Source of the DNA: Metaphire vulgaris
Lineage: Eukaryota; Annelida; Clitellata; Crassiclitellata; Megascolecidae
Reading direction: 5' to 3'
Length of the DNA stretch: 64,000 nucleotides
Assembly: GCA_018105865.1 (NCBI GenBank)
Contig: CM030832.1
Span: 24,605,908 to 24,669,907, forward strand
Both the position numbers and the translations under genes were made by a program. The notes below the pieces were generated by a model. The model did no database searches, was not told where the DNA came from, and was given only the letters and a program-made list of their open reading frames with translations. This document shows, one piece after another, positions 9,742 to 20,028 of the stretch (the first letter of the stretch is position 1; each line of letters begins with the position of its first letter).

Positions 9742-10478
9742 TAGAGGGTGTCTATGAAAAAAAAACCAGCAGGAAAACTATGATTTCTCATCCCGCCCGC
9801 CCCGTCGATCGACGCCAGCCCCCAGCCCCTCCCCGCCGAATGTAGTGAATATTTGGGCCACCTCGCAACATCAGCGTTTTCATCTGACCGCCCTCCACCC
9901 CACATGCACCCGCCAAATCAAACAAAATATGGCACCCCCGCCAAGATAAAACACACCCGCATTTTCATCCGCCAAGTTGATCCGCCCCGCCTCAACCAAA
10001 TAAATAACCCGCCCGCCCCGCCGATCGACGCCAGCTCCTCCCCGACGATTGTAGTGAATATTTGGGCCCCTTTCAACACCACCCTTTTCATCCGATCGCC
10101 TCCCCCCCCCACACACCCGCAAAATCAAACAAATATTGCACACCCGCCAAGATACACCCACCCGCTTTTCCATCCGCCAAGCTGATCCGACCCGCCGAAT
10201 CTACTACATAATCCGTCCGCCCCGCCGATGAACGCCAGCCTTTTCATACGGCCCGCCCCGCCGATTCTGGTCAATATTACGCCCGCCCCGCCGATTCACA
10301 CAACAATGTTCACCCGCCCCGCTGATCCGCCCCGCCGATTCTCCCAACCCATGAAAATTGGCAGAAAGGTGGGGAAATATGTGCTGCACAAGTGTGGCAA
10401 TTTTGATAAAAATATATTTAGGAACTTTTAAGAAATCAAAGTTTTCCTGCTGGGAGGTTTTTTCGTAGACACCCTGTA
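9742..10478. mobile_element. TIR element filled with GC-rich degenerate repeats
   Basis: Ends TAGAGGGTGTCTATGAAAAA and, inverted, TACAGGGTGTCTACGAAAAA; the similarity continues ~45 bp to CAGCAGGAAAAC and TGATTTCT. Terminal TA could be the target duplication, as in Tc1/mariner relatives. The inside is a run of variants of CCCGCCCCGCCGAT with spacers such as GAATATTTGGGCC. Frames seen on both strands here are repeat artefacts. Confidence 0.7.
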
Positions 10479-11375
10479 GTATTGTGACACCAGCAGTTAC
10501 CCTGGATACCGAATAATCATCTGGAATTTACCAAGTTACACCAATGGACGACCAGCAAAACCGGTACCACAGTAGTCAAGACTAGAGCAAATAAAAGCAG
10601 GAATCAAAGTAGAAGCGGGTGGCATATCTAATGCACCTCGAATCACTCTAAGTTGGCGGAGCTGTTAAAAGCAACTGCGACAAAGTGAGTTAATATGTTC
10701 CACAGTTTTGAAAGAACTTCTTCGTTCGACAGCTAGTCACATGCAACAACTCCAATTTCGTCTTCCAATATGCAGCACGTAGAACATAGGTATAGATCTG
10801 TCTTGCTTTCGGTTTGACAGAAGTCACGTATTGGTCTTCGTTTTGTTAATAATCCGTATAAATCTTGCAAGTCATTGGTGATTTAATTATCGTTAAGTTG
10901 GGTTCAGATGAGTCGTTGCTTTTCTCACCTGTAGTGGCATGTGAACCGATTTTGTTGGTCATCGTAGCGCCGCCTCGAAACACTTGATTACATTATATCG
11001 TCGAATAGGTGAAATCAGTTTCCTGTTATTGTCAAACGGATTGACGTGTGGTAAGGCACTGCACCGGATATGACATACAGTAGAGTGAAGATTCCGTCGC
11101 AGTCTATAGACGCGGGGGCTTCCAATGCTCACGGGTGCACCGCATAAAAGCAAGCGCCCATTCAAAACAAAGACGAGACCGATTCTGTACCACAAAGTGA
11201 AACGAACTAGGCTGTCTTGTGCGAAAACTGCGGATTGAAAGCTTTGTACGCGCTGCTGGGTCTCGTAAGGAACTACACTGATAGCAATACTAATATCAAT
11301 TAACTAGTCAGATACTATTCGCCTACACTTTGGTAAGCAGATAAATTAGGCAACTAACTTTCTGTGGGAAAACCA
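10479..11375. other. Intergenic, nothing recognised
   Basis: No protein domain, RNA or clear repeat recognised. Short open frames on both strands show no known motif. Confidence 0.5.
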
Positions 11376-12010
11376 GAGCAAATAAATAAGTAAGTACAAT
11401 CTCGTAAATATATACAGCGCTTTGGAAAGTAGTACAGAAGTAGCTGCTTATTCTTATACGCTTAATCTTTATTGAAATGGCTTCAGGCAAGCTGGTTTGT
11501 CGGCCGGGCAAAGGTCAATCAATCAATCAATCAATCAATACACTTCTATGGCGCCACTATCATAATGCCCAGGGCATGAGCCGATGGCGCTCCAAATCCA
11601 AATAGAATTAGAGCCAGGTCAATCCGGAAGATCAGTCAGAACAGCGGGGGAGCAATCTAATGGGGATAAGCCAAGTCAAGCAGGTTAAGTTTTAAGACTT
11701 GATCTAAAAGATGATAAATTTTTAGTTTTACAAAGTGATATTGGTAATGAATTCCAACACACTGAGAAACAACTAGTGCCAATGACTGTGCGAGAATAAG
11801 GAACAACAAATGAAAGAGCCCTGCCGAATACCTGGTGGATTGAGCAGTAGGTCGAGGGATTAGTTGCATCTTAAAGTAATAGAGTTCATTATATAATATG
11901 GTTTTAAAATACCAAAAGACAAATTTTATAATTAATTCGGTATTTGATAGGAAGCCAATGCAGGAACAGTGTATCCATGAGGCAGCGGATCAGGTTTTTA
12001 TAGCTATATA
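11376..12010 (-). pseudogene. LINE 3' region on the minus strand, two tails
   Basis: 11376-11480 resembles 56315-56400 (aatctcgt..ta.agcgc..tggaaag, agtagctgcttattctta). 11516-11540 is (CAAT)n, then 'cacttctatggcgccac' and, on the minus strand, broken frames giving LPIKYRINYKICLLVF (with shifts), PRPTAQSTRYSAG and LLDLAYPH, a LINE ORF2 C terminus. Frameshifts show it is dead. Confidence 0.6.
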
Positions 12011-12090
12011 TGGAGGAAATGACTTCCGGTATAGAAAGGTTTTAAGTTTAGACCTAAAGGCTTGAGGAGATAGTGAAGGGACTAAAAAAT

Positions 12091-12198
12091 GAGGATTCAG
12101 AAATGAGGATTCAGAAATGAGGATTCAGAAATGATGATTCAGAAATGAGGATTCAGAAATGAGGATTCAGAAATGAGGATTCAGAAATGAGGATTCAG
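12091..12198 (+). repeat. 14-bp minisatellite upstream of the GPCR gene
   Basis: GAGGATTCAGAAAT repeated ~7.7 times, nearly perfect (one GATGATT variant). Lies ~190 bp before the GPCR start codon. Confidence 0.95.
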
Positions 12199-12384
12199 AG
12201 CTTATTGTTTGACCGTGTCTTATGCTGCGGAGGGAAGCTGGAATTGAGTTCCATAGTACTTTTAACATATGATATTTTAAACATTTGATAATCCAGTTCT
12301 ACTAGATATCCTATTTGCAGTGTTCTGTTCCGAATAGAAGCAAACGTGGAGAAAGAGATTACGCTGTGCGTGCTTGAAGTCAAA

Positions 12385-13296
12385 ATGTTGAACCGAGATA
12401 TGAACAACAGCAAGTTTTTCGAAGATGACGACAACGCCACTTTTCATCCATCGAAATTCGACAATTTCACGGCCCAGAACACGTCGACCTTGTCCTCCTC
12501 CGCCGTCGCCGCCGCCGAAAAAGACGACGACTGGACCGCCTACATTTACTATGCCGTCGCCAACTACCTGTTCATCGTAGGAAGCCCTCTGTTGACCGTC
12601 GTTGGTTCGGTGACCAACCTTCTCACCCTGGTCGTGATGTCCCGCAAGTCCTTCCGATCGACGTCGGTGGCCGTTTACCTGTCGGCGGCGGCCGTATCAG
12701 ACAGCCTGGCTCTGATCATGGACCTCCTGAACAACTGGGTGTTTTCTGTATCTGGCGTCAAACTGCTCGGAGTATCCGACGCCTTCTGTAAGTTCCATCG
12801 TTTCTTTTTCAGCCTCGTCTACACCTATTCCGCCTGGATCGTCAGCACCCTGTGTGTCGAGCGCTTCATCGTTGTCTGGTTTCCCTTCAAGGCCAAAGCC
12901 ATCTGCAACCATCGCACCGCCCTCGTAGCGGTCCTCAGCCTACCGATTCCTAATTTTGCCATCCAGGCGTACAAACTTCTCGCCTGGTACGCCGACGGCA
13001 CGAACTGTGTGATGAAGGATGGCGGCTGGAAGTACTTCCAGTCGGAGTTCGGTCCCTGGATCACGGGTCTTACCTACTCGTACCTGCCGTCGATCGCCAT
13101 GCTGATGCTGAACGCCATGATCGTGGGAAAGCTGACCATGGCCGGGAGAATGCGTCGCAAGATGGCGCTGGAGTCGACGACCATCGAGAAGAAAGAGCTA
13201 CGCGTCACCGTGATGGTCGTCATCATCAGCGTCTTGTACGTGACGATGACGTCACCGTTGGCCATCTACTACACGGTGGCTTTTCACTTGGGAGAG
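12385..13296 (+). CDS. GPCR exon 1 (N terminus to TM6)
   Basis: 304 codons; donor GGAGAG|gtatgt right after the TM6-ECL3 segment YYTVAFHLGE. Confidence 0.87.
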
Positions 13297-14786
13297 GTAT
13301 GTGGAAACATAGGTGCAAAAAACGTTGTTTATGTTTTTTATTTTTTCTTAAAAAACATGTTTTTTTCAAATTTTTACTCCACCATATCTAACTGATACGT
13401 TCTGCCTGACGGCTAAGTTGCCTGGTCGGTCGCATCTACGCTCCGCCCTGACCAGCACACTCGCAGTGCCTCGAACTCGGACACGCTATGGTGACCGCAA
13501 CCTGGCCGTTGCCGGCCCGGTTGTTTGGAACAGTCTGCCAGCAACATTGCGTTCCTCTGATTCACTGTTCTCTTTTAGAAAACAACTGAAGACATTCTTG
13601 TCTGTTTGATCCGGTTCGCAACCGACATTAGCGCATTCGCTGCTTTGCGAACATTTGCGCTATAGAAATGTTCGTACAATAATAAATAATAATAATAATA
13701 ATGTTTTTAATGTTTTTTGAAGTTCCTTATGTTTTTTTATCTTATTTCTTGCATATCAATTTATATCAATTTCCCATTCCTGAGCATCCTCATATTTTAT
13801 CAATTCATTCGGAGCGAATTCGGGCTCATCTTTTTGGTGATGCTGCAGAATTAATGTAGTAAGGAATCACATATTCAAGTCAGTCAGTATTATTTCAATA
13901 TAGGCCTATGTCAAATGTGACGCCTGGATGGATGGTAAATAAAGAACTGTAAACGAGGCCAATGTTTTTTATATTTGTCTAAAACACATGTTTTTCATGT
14001 TTTTTTAAATTTTAATATTTATGTTTTTACATCTATGTGCGAAAATTGTGAATCTTTTTATGAGATGCTTACCTGGTTCTGGATGGTACTGATTTGCTTA
14101 CTTACTTTTTTAATGTGGGCTCGAAATTATGTTTTATTTTAAATCAAGAAAAATGTTGTCTTTAATACAACAACTTGCCGTAAGCCCTTAACAAGCTGTT
14201 CGCAACGCAAATAATAGTTATTAGTACACTGTATGCTGCTTTGCGAAATGCGTTATGTGACGTAAGGCATTAGGTGCAAATTCTGGAATATTTCCTAATT
14301 GCTTTTTAAAAGGCACCGGAGTTCCATATCATTTCCGATATGTTTGCCGTTCTTCCTCTCTTCCTACCTGCCTCTCTCCCTCTCTCGCTATCTCTCTCTT
14401 GTTGTCTCTCTCTCCCTCTCTCTCTCTCTCTCGCTATCTCTCTCTCTCTCTTTGCTGTCTATCTCCTTCTCCCTCTCTCTAATCTACCCCAACCATAAAA
14501 GAACCTGGCTTCGCCCCGATTTTGGATTTTGGACTCTGTGCGTGCTGTCGATTTCTGGTTTCAGTTCACCACGTACAATGCGCGGTTCGCGGTCGTGAGG
14601 ACGGTGGTGGTCCTCGTGGCTTCTTCTAGCTACGTCGCCAACTTCTTCCTCTATGTCCTCAACTCCAGCGCCTTCCGTAAAGAACTGAAGACTCTTCTCT
14701 GCGGATGCTGTCTCCGCCACCGGGACTGCAAGGGGGCCGATGTGCCTAGCTACGCCACCGGGGTGAGCACGGTGACTACAAACTGA
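12385..14786 (+). CDS. Rhodopsin-class (class A) GPCR, probable peptide-type orphan receptor
   Basis: Two exons, 12385-13296 and 14565-14786, joined GAG|gtatgt..tttcag|TTC in phase 0, giving 377 aa. Seven-pass plasma-membrane receptor coupling to G proteins (family knowledge). Seen: extracellular N terminus of ~50 residues with four N-glycosylation sequons (NNS, NAT, NFT, NTS); TM1 with GSVTNLLTLVVM; TM2 with LSAAAVSDSLAL; ECL1 Cys in AFCKFHRF and ECL2 Cys in GTNCVMKD for the conserved disulfide; TM3 end CVERFIVVW, so ERF replaces DRY; TM6 without CWxP (LYVTMTSP); TM7 NFFLY replacing NPxxY, then helix 8 SSAFRKEL and a Cys-rich CGCC likely palmitoylated. Start: ATG 12385 is the first in frame; an upstream GTG is not credible. 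GC-rich third positions contrast with the AT-rich flanks. Unspliced, the first frame reads on to 13395 into intron. Ligand cannot be told. Confidence 0.85.
13373..13700 (+). pseudogene. LINE ORF2 C-terminal fragment in the GPCR intron
   Basis: RTRTRYGDRNLAVAGPVVWN, then SLPATLR and FSFRKQLKTFL: the GP..WNSLP terminus of L2/CR1-like LINEs, followed by a 3' end gcgctatagaaatgttcg and (AAT)n. A minus-strand copy of the same region lies at 59600-60000. Confidence 0.85.
14368..14480. repeat. (TC)n microsatellite
   Basis: Impure CTCTCT run in the GPCR intron, ending about 85 bases before the exon 2 acceptor. Confidence 0.9.
14565..14786 (+). CDS. GPCR exon 2 (TM7 and C tail)
   Basis: 73 codons then TGA; acceptor gtttcag. 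FTTYNARFAVVRTVVVLVAS, then NFFLYVLNSSAFRKEL. Supplies the TM7 missing from exon 1, in the same phase. Confidence 0.85.
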   Translation, partial: FTTYNARFAVVRTVVVLVASSSYVANFFLYVLNSSAFRKELKTLLCGCCLRHRDCKGADVPSYATGVSTVTTN

Positions 14787-14979
14787 GGAAGAGGAGGAGG
14801 AGGAGGAGGAGGAGGAGGAAGAGGAACGTCGTTCCAAAGACCGAATTCAGCGCAATTGCAAACGGCGACGAGAATGCCAGATCGAACCGGGGACGGTCAC
14901 TCGCTCTTTAGCTTAAGAAAGGACTTTCTGAACCATTTACTCCGCCGCACAGACTGGAGGTGGGAAGATGACTTCTAGG

Positions 14980-15272
14980 CAGGGACGGTTATAGGAATTC
15001 TTGGTGGGGGATGAAAAAAATATAAGAATTTGGTGGGGGATGCAATGTGAAGAAGAAGAAAAGAGAGAAAAGTCATTGTTAGTGTTTTGCCCACTAAATG
15101 TTAATAAACCTTGCCAAAAAAGACCGACAAGCAAAAAAGGAGGTCATTCGCAGTATTTTTCACTAAATTAAAATAAAACTCGCCGGAAAATAGGTTGATA
15201 AGCAAAAAGAGGTCATCCGGAACCCCGTTTGGGAGATGCATCCCAGTCATCAACATGGTGGAACCGCCATTC
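14980..15272. mobile_element. hAT MITE, family B copy 1 (inverted)
   Basis: 293 bp; ends CAGGGACGGTTATAGG / GTGGAACCGCCATTC; 8-bp duplication CTTCTAGG/CTTATAGG (7 of 8). Interior (GGTGGGGGATG, GACAAGCAAAAAAGGAGGTCA, GATGCATCCC) is the reverse complement of 55882-56190. Confidence 0.8.
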
Positions 15273-15506
15273 CTTATAGGTGAAATGTGGGACGAGGTAA
15301 GCGAGCTGAATGAATTTCGTTTTTACCAGACGATGCGGACAAACATTAACATGAAAAGAGAATCTATCAACTCCCTAATATTTACGATTATCATTTAAGC
15401 TTTAAATAAATAAATTATTGTCTTCAATTCTGTCATTTTAATTTCGTTTCAACATTTTAGGAAAAATATGCTTTGACTAACTTTTGAAACCAATCCTGCT
15501 CTCACG

Positions 15507-15630
15507 AACCTTTAGATCCGAGCAGGCCAGCGCTCATTTGCTGACAATTTCGATATTATTTGGTAGGTTAGGTTTGTCTTTAATAAGTAATATCGAAATT
15601 GTCAGATATTGAGCATTTCCCGGATCTTAG
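15507..15630. repeat. Long inverted repeat with an 18-bp perfect core
   Basis: CTGACAATTTCGATATTA at 15541-15558 and its exact complement at 15588-15605, 29-nt loop; weaker pairing extends outward (GAGC/GCTC and AGATCCG/CGGATCT). Confidence 0.85.
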
Positions 15631-15643
15631 TGTGGGGTCTCAA

Positions 15644-15823
15644 CAGGGACGTAGCGACAGGGGAAGGGGGTATATCGTAGTTTATTACCCAACAAATCAG
15701 TATATCTTAAAGTTTTTTATGTGATTTATATGTGGCTACATGTGGTTTATATGGTTTATAGTTAGGATTTATACCCCTAAAATATTTATACCCCTCAAAT
15801 CAAATTCCTATATATACGCCCTG
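15644..15823. mobile_element. hAT-like MITE
   Basis: 180 bp; ends CAGGGACGTAG / TATACGCCCTG; flanks GGTCTCAA/TGTCTCAA (7 of 8). AT-rich interior. Confidence 0.7.
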
Positions 15824-15832
15824 TGTCTCAAT

Positions 15833-15851
15833 ATATATATATATATAAAGG

Positions 15852-15893
<42 letters not shown>

Positions 15894-15898
15894 ATATC
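15833..15898. repeat. (AT)n microsatellite
   Basis: Interrupted AT run directly after the 15644 MITE. Confidence 0.9.
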
Positions 15899-16263
15899 GT
15901 GTATGATATATGATTAATTTTCTAATTGAGGCCGAGCGAGACTGGTCACGTTTTGTCATGGGAGGACTAGAGAGATTCCCTCCAGCCAATGGCTCTAATG
16001 TGCGAGATTGGCAGGCAAAGGATGCCATCTTCTGCTATATCTGGACATGGTAAATGCAGAAAAAGAGTTCTTACAATTAGCCTATATCTGAGAACGGGAG
16101 GCATCTCAGATGACAAAGAACCTTACGTTCGTTAGAACTCTAATTTGCAGTAGGTTTACTCCTTCAACGTCTTCTAGGATACAAGTGTGTGGCTCGTGCC
16201 ATTATTAAAGCGCCTACAATCCTACATAAAGTATTTACACAGCCATGTTTAAATCACTCCACT

Positions 16264-16439
16264 CAGTGGCGTAGCCAGGATTTCCGGAATGGGTGAAAAA
16301 AGGTCATCGATAACCGCCAAGGTGGGGTCACCCCAAAAATCGCCTCAAAAAATAAAAATTGCATGGGAATACATAAACATTTTTTGCGCCGTCAAACGGG
16401 GGGTTTTAACCCCCAAAACCTCCCGTGGCTACGCCACTG
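16264..16439. mobile_element. hAT MITE
   Basis: 176 bp; CAGTGGCGTAGCCAGG / GTGGCTACGCCACTG; exact 8-bp duplication ACTCCACT on both sides. Confidence 0.92.
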
Positions 16440-17160
16440 ACTCCACTGGTTAGGGCTTACCTATCAGGCAACTAATCGACTTTAAAATCTACATAGTGGT
16501 CCACCAGGTGCTACATTTAAACCAGGTATCGCATCTTTGTACCCTTTTAGCTGCTTAGGATCATACTCTCGATCAGGTCTTCAGTTGACTCTTTAGATGG
16601 CATACAATCGCACAACTCCTTTTTAGTGGTTAGGTCTTGACTGTGTAAGTTGTAACTCGCGGCAATGAGCCGCTCCGATGACATTCAAATCACAACTCAA
16701 AAATACCCAGTCCTCCTTTAACGACATTCCATAATTATCGGAACCGGAAAACTTGGAATGACTTAGAGAGGAATGTTTATCTAGAAGCGATCGTCGACTA
16801 ATGTCAAATGCATCAGTAAAATGACACTATATATAGCTGTTCATATTGATTGCAATGGAGGTTCTCTTGCGCTGGCAGAACTTACAGTGATAGCTATAGG
16901 AGCGGAACAATAGATGGAACACGAGTTTGTATGAAAGCCTAAATGTTAGACAATTTAAGAATTCAATTAGTGTAGTAAATGATAGTTGAACTAATGGACG
17001 ATTCGTCAATTGGCCAATTGATTTAAAAGCACGAAATTAAATATTAAATTTGGCAAAATTCAAATTACTACTAGACATAAATTTATCAAATGAAAAGATG
17101 CATGAAAAAGGACTTCAGAAGACAGAGTAAACCTGCGTAAACCTATTCTAAGAAATTACT
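16440..17160. other. Intergenic, nothing recognised
   Basis: AT-rich sequence without recognisable coding or repeat structure. Confidence 0.5.
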
Positions 17161-17169
17161 AACTCTCGA

Positions 17170-18190
17170 CTCCATTTACTCGTCCTTTGTTAGGACTTCT
17201 GGACCCGGGAAAGGAAAAAACTGACAAGGCCAGGAGGGGAAGTCAGCTAGGGGGCTGCTGTTAGCTGATGTGGTAACTGTGGTATGCCAAAATTTCCGGG
17301 GGGAATTTGAAATTTCTGCGGGAAAAAGGACAATTCCCTCCGTAAACGGCCTATACTAAACCCAGGGTGCGGGGTCTACCTGAAATAGGAAACATAATTT
17401 CGGAATGACGAATTAGCAGTTGCAGCTCGGCAGCCTGTGAACATTGCATTCGCTAAACAGTCCACGAACTCAAGAAGAACTCACCAGGTCAGAATCTCTC
17501 CTACTCGCCGAGACTTTGCACGCACTTCGAAAGCGCTTGTTAAGTGCTGCTGCCGAGTCTGCAATGGTTCTTGTTTTTGCCGGAGAATTTCTTAAGATCG
17601 CTGAAATTTCACATATCTATACACCCACTGTTCAATAGACCTTCTGTTGCCTTCTCTCATACAGCGAGTTAATTATAAACCTTGTTTTTCTTGTCGATAA
17701 AACCTGTTGTACAATGAACCAGATATCTTACTTGTTGATGCCTTTAGTTCTCGTACATGCATTGACGCTAGTGTGTAAAATGAATTAGCAGGGAGATTTT
17801 CTTTTTCGACAGCTGTGGAGGGAAATTGAAAAAGCCAATATTGATTGTTTTTGCACGATTTGTAGAAATGAAGATAGGCACGCAAGACACTGTGGATTTT
17901 GTCTTTGAATTTCTTCAAGTTGCTGAGATTTGAACATGTCTATACCAGTGGCTAATCTAGACTCCTGGACTCCAGGGGGAACTGATAAGGCCGGGGAAGT
18001 CAGCTAGGGGCCTTGGGGGAGCGCTGTAAGTTGATATAGTATGCCAAAATTTCCGGGGAGGAATTTGAAATTTCCGAGAGGAAAGGGCAATTTCCTCCCG
18101 GAAGCGGCCTGGATTAAACCCTGGTCTATACACCCACTGTTCAACAGACCCTTCATTATTTTATCTCATACAGCATACAGTTCGCCAGAC
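17170..18190 (+). repeat. Local duplication, one copy split by a MITE
   Basis: 17581-17670 (GAATTTCTTAAGATCGCTGA..CTATACACCCACTGTTCAA) is repeated at 17908-18165 with a 178-bp MITE inserted in the second copy. A decayed relative of that MITE is also present at about 17175-17360. Confidence 0.75.
17946..18123. mobile_element. hAT-like MITE at a duplicated site
   Basis: Ends CAGTGGCTAATCTAGAC / GCCTGGATTAAACCCTG; exact 8-bp duplication GTCTATAC. The paralogous empty site is at about 17618-17640. Confidence 0.88.
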
Positions 18191-19130
18191 ATTGGTATCG
18201 ATGGCTCTTGGGCTTTACTTGCATTGGAAAATCTATTTCTCAAATTCATGAATTCAAATCCATCAACCTACTTCCATCAGTTTTTCACGACTAGAGTAGG
18301 GTGGGGCAAGACGCCCGGTCTAAGAGAAAAGTTGGTTTTTGGTGGGCTGCGACGTCTTATTATTATGCACAACCAATACCTATGCATTCTCCATGCATGT
18401 TGCAACTGCTCTGCAATTTTTTTAAATGTAACAAACATTTTGTTCAGAAAACAACTTTTAAAAAAGGTCTCTAGCTAGGCGTTTTGCCCCTACCCCGGGA
18501 GCAAGAGGCCCAGTGCTCCATTTTATTCATGGCCCTAAAGTGCTGGCTGACACCTACAGTATAATCATCTAGTTATCGTCAATGTGTTTAACGGCAATTT
18601 CTTTCAACGATATTTAAAGAAATTCTTTGTTGCACGATATCCTGAATGTGAGATCTAAGGTGTTTTGACTGCTTACAGAAACGAAATACAGTTATTAGAT
18701 GAAAGGAGTAGAAAATTGATAAGATCAAACCACACGCACACACTATCATTCGCACGCGCTTAACATAGACCGATAAACACTTATCAAAGAGATGTATCAT
18801 AGCAACGTAGCATAGATATCTTTCACTTGCTGTTTCGGAATTTAAGGGCTGTGGGCGTGGTGACCGGGCAATTCGGAGCCGGACAATTCGGAGCGGACAA
18901 TGGAAGGGGGTCAAAAGTTACCTAGAAATTGTTGACATAAAGAATGGAAACTTTTAAATCGAAACTGTAATCTGTTGCTCTTTTAATTCAAACTCTGCCA
19001 GGCCCCTATTGTCCCTCGAATAATAAATTTATTGTTGTGGCATTAGAGTGTTGGGATATTGTATATGTCCTGTATATGATACTGTATATGTCCTAACTTC
19101 AGATCATTCGTTGCCAATAATATTGTGATT
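18190..19130. other. Intergenic, nothing recognised
   Basis: No domain or clear repeat identified on either strand. Confidence 0.45.
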
Positions 19131-19149
19131 TATTATTTACTCTATTCTG

Positions 19150-19330
19150 GAGGTGGAATGTTGGAAGAAGATAGAAAAAAGAAAAGCCTTATAAACACCA
19201 CTCGTACTAGGCGAAAGAAATGGATAGGTAAAGTCGTGAGAGAAGAAACCTGCCTACTAAGAGAGGGACTGGAGAGGGACTGGCAGGCAGGGAAAACACA
19301 AATACAACCTGGGACAACGAGGCTAGTGTA
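19150..19330 (+). pseudogene. LINE ORF2 extreme C-terminal fragment
   Basis: TRTRRKKWIGKVVREETCLL resembles the R..WIGH..R....L post-RT motif of RTE/Jockey-type LINEs. Short and isolated. Confidence 0.5.
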
Positions 19331-19762
19331 GACTTTCGACCCGATAACAAAAAAATATGAGATCCTGAAAAAGAGAGTTCAAGATAAGTGGCATCCGTAC
19401 CTGGAAAAAGCACCCGAAGAAGAAGACCAGCAACGACAAATCGTCAGACTCAAAGAATTAACATTCAAAAAGCCCCTTATAGTTAATTGAATAATTATAA
19501 TGTTCAGAATAGATTACAAGTTTAAAATAATTCAATTCAAAAAGACAGTGTTAATGCAATATCCAATTATTTTTTGTAGTTACAATAATTATTGCGACAT
19601 TTTTAAGCAGTGAAATCTGAATATTTATATGTTCAAATTTTAAAAGCAAGATAATTAATGTGCTTTTAATTGAGTGCACTTATCCATCATGGGTAAAATA
19701 ATAAATTGTTGTGATGTCATTTTAGTCAGCCATAATATTTCTTTTAAAACAGTAATTATTGA

Positions 19763-20028
19763 TCAATAAGGAGATATCTTCATTTCTGTCGTCTTCAGAG
19801 AATAAGAGTATCCAAGCCAATAATACCACACAATTCCATCACCGTTGCCACCGCCAGTTCTTTGAGTATAGCTTCCGCCATGAAAGTAAATGCCGTTAAG
19901 ATTGGAAAGATGGCAAGAATAGTACCACCAAGCTCCTCGATCTATGTTGGCACAGTTCACCCTGAGGACGTCATTATCTTGATCCTTTGTGCTGAATTGG
20001 TGATTATTGTGATGAACAAGAGAATCTC
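19763..20028 (-). CDS. FReD gene exon 5: Ca site and C terminus
   Basis: [54 protein letters not shown] then stop; acceptor attattgcag. The first ~18 residues of the longer open frame are intron. Confidence 0.94.

Noticed and set aside
9853..10185. Proline-rich open frames on + and glycine-rich ones on -
   Set aside because: By-products of the CCCGCCCCGCCGAT repeat inside a TIR element.
12346..13395. GPCR read as one exon of 349 codons from GTG
   Set aside because: TM7 is missing and the tail is AT-rich intron; a GT donor at 13297 and exon at 14565 restore TM7 in phase.
14484..14837. 117-codon minus-strand frame with poly-Ser
   Set aside because: Antisense of GPCR exon 2 and a (GGA)n run.
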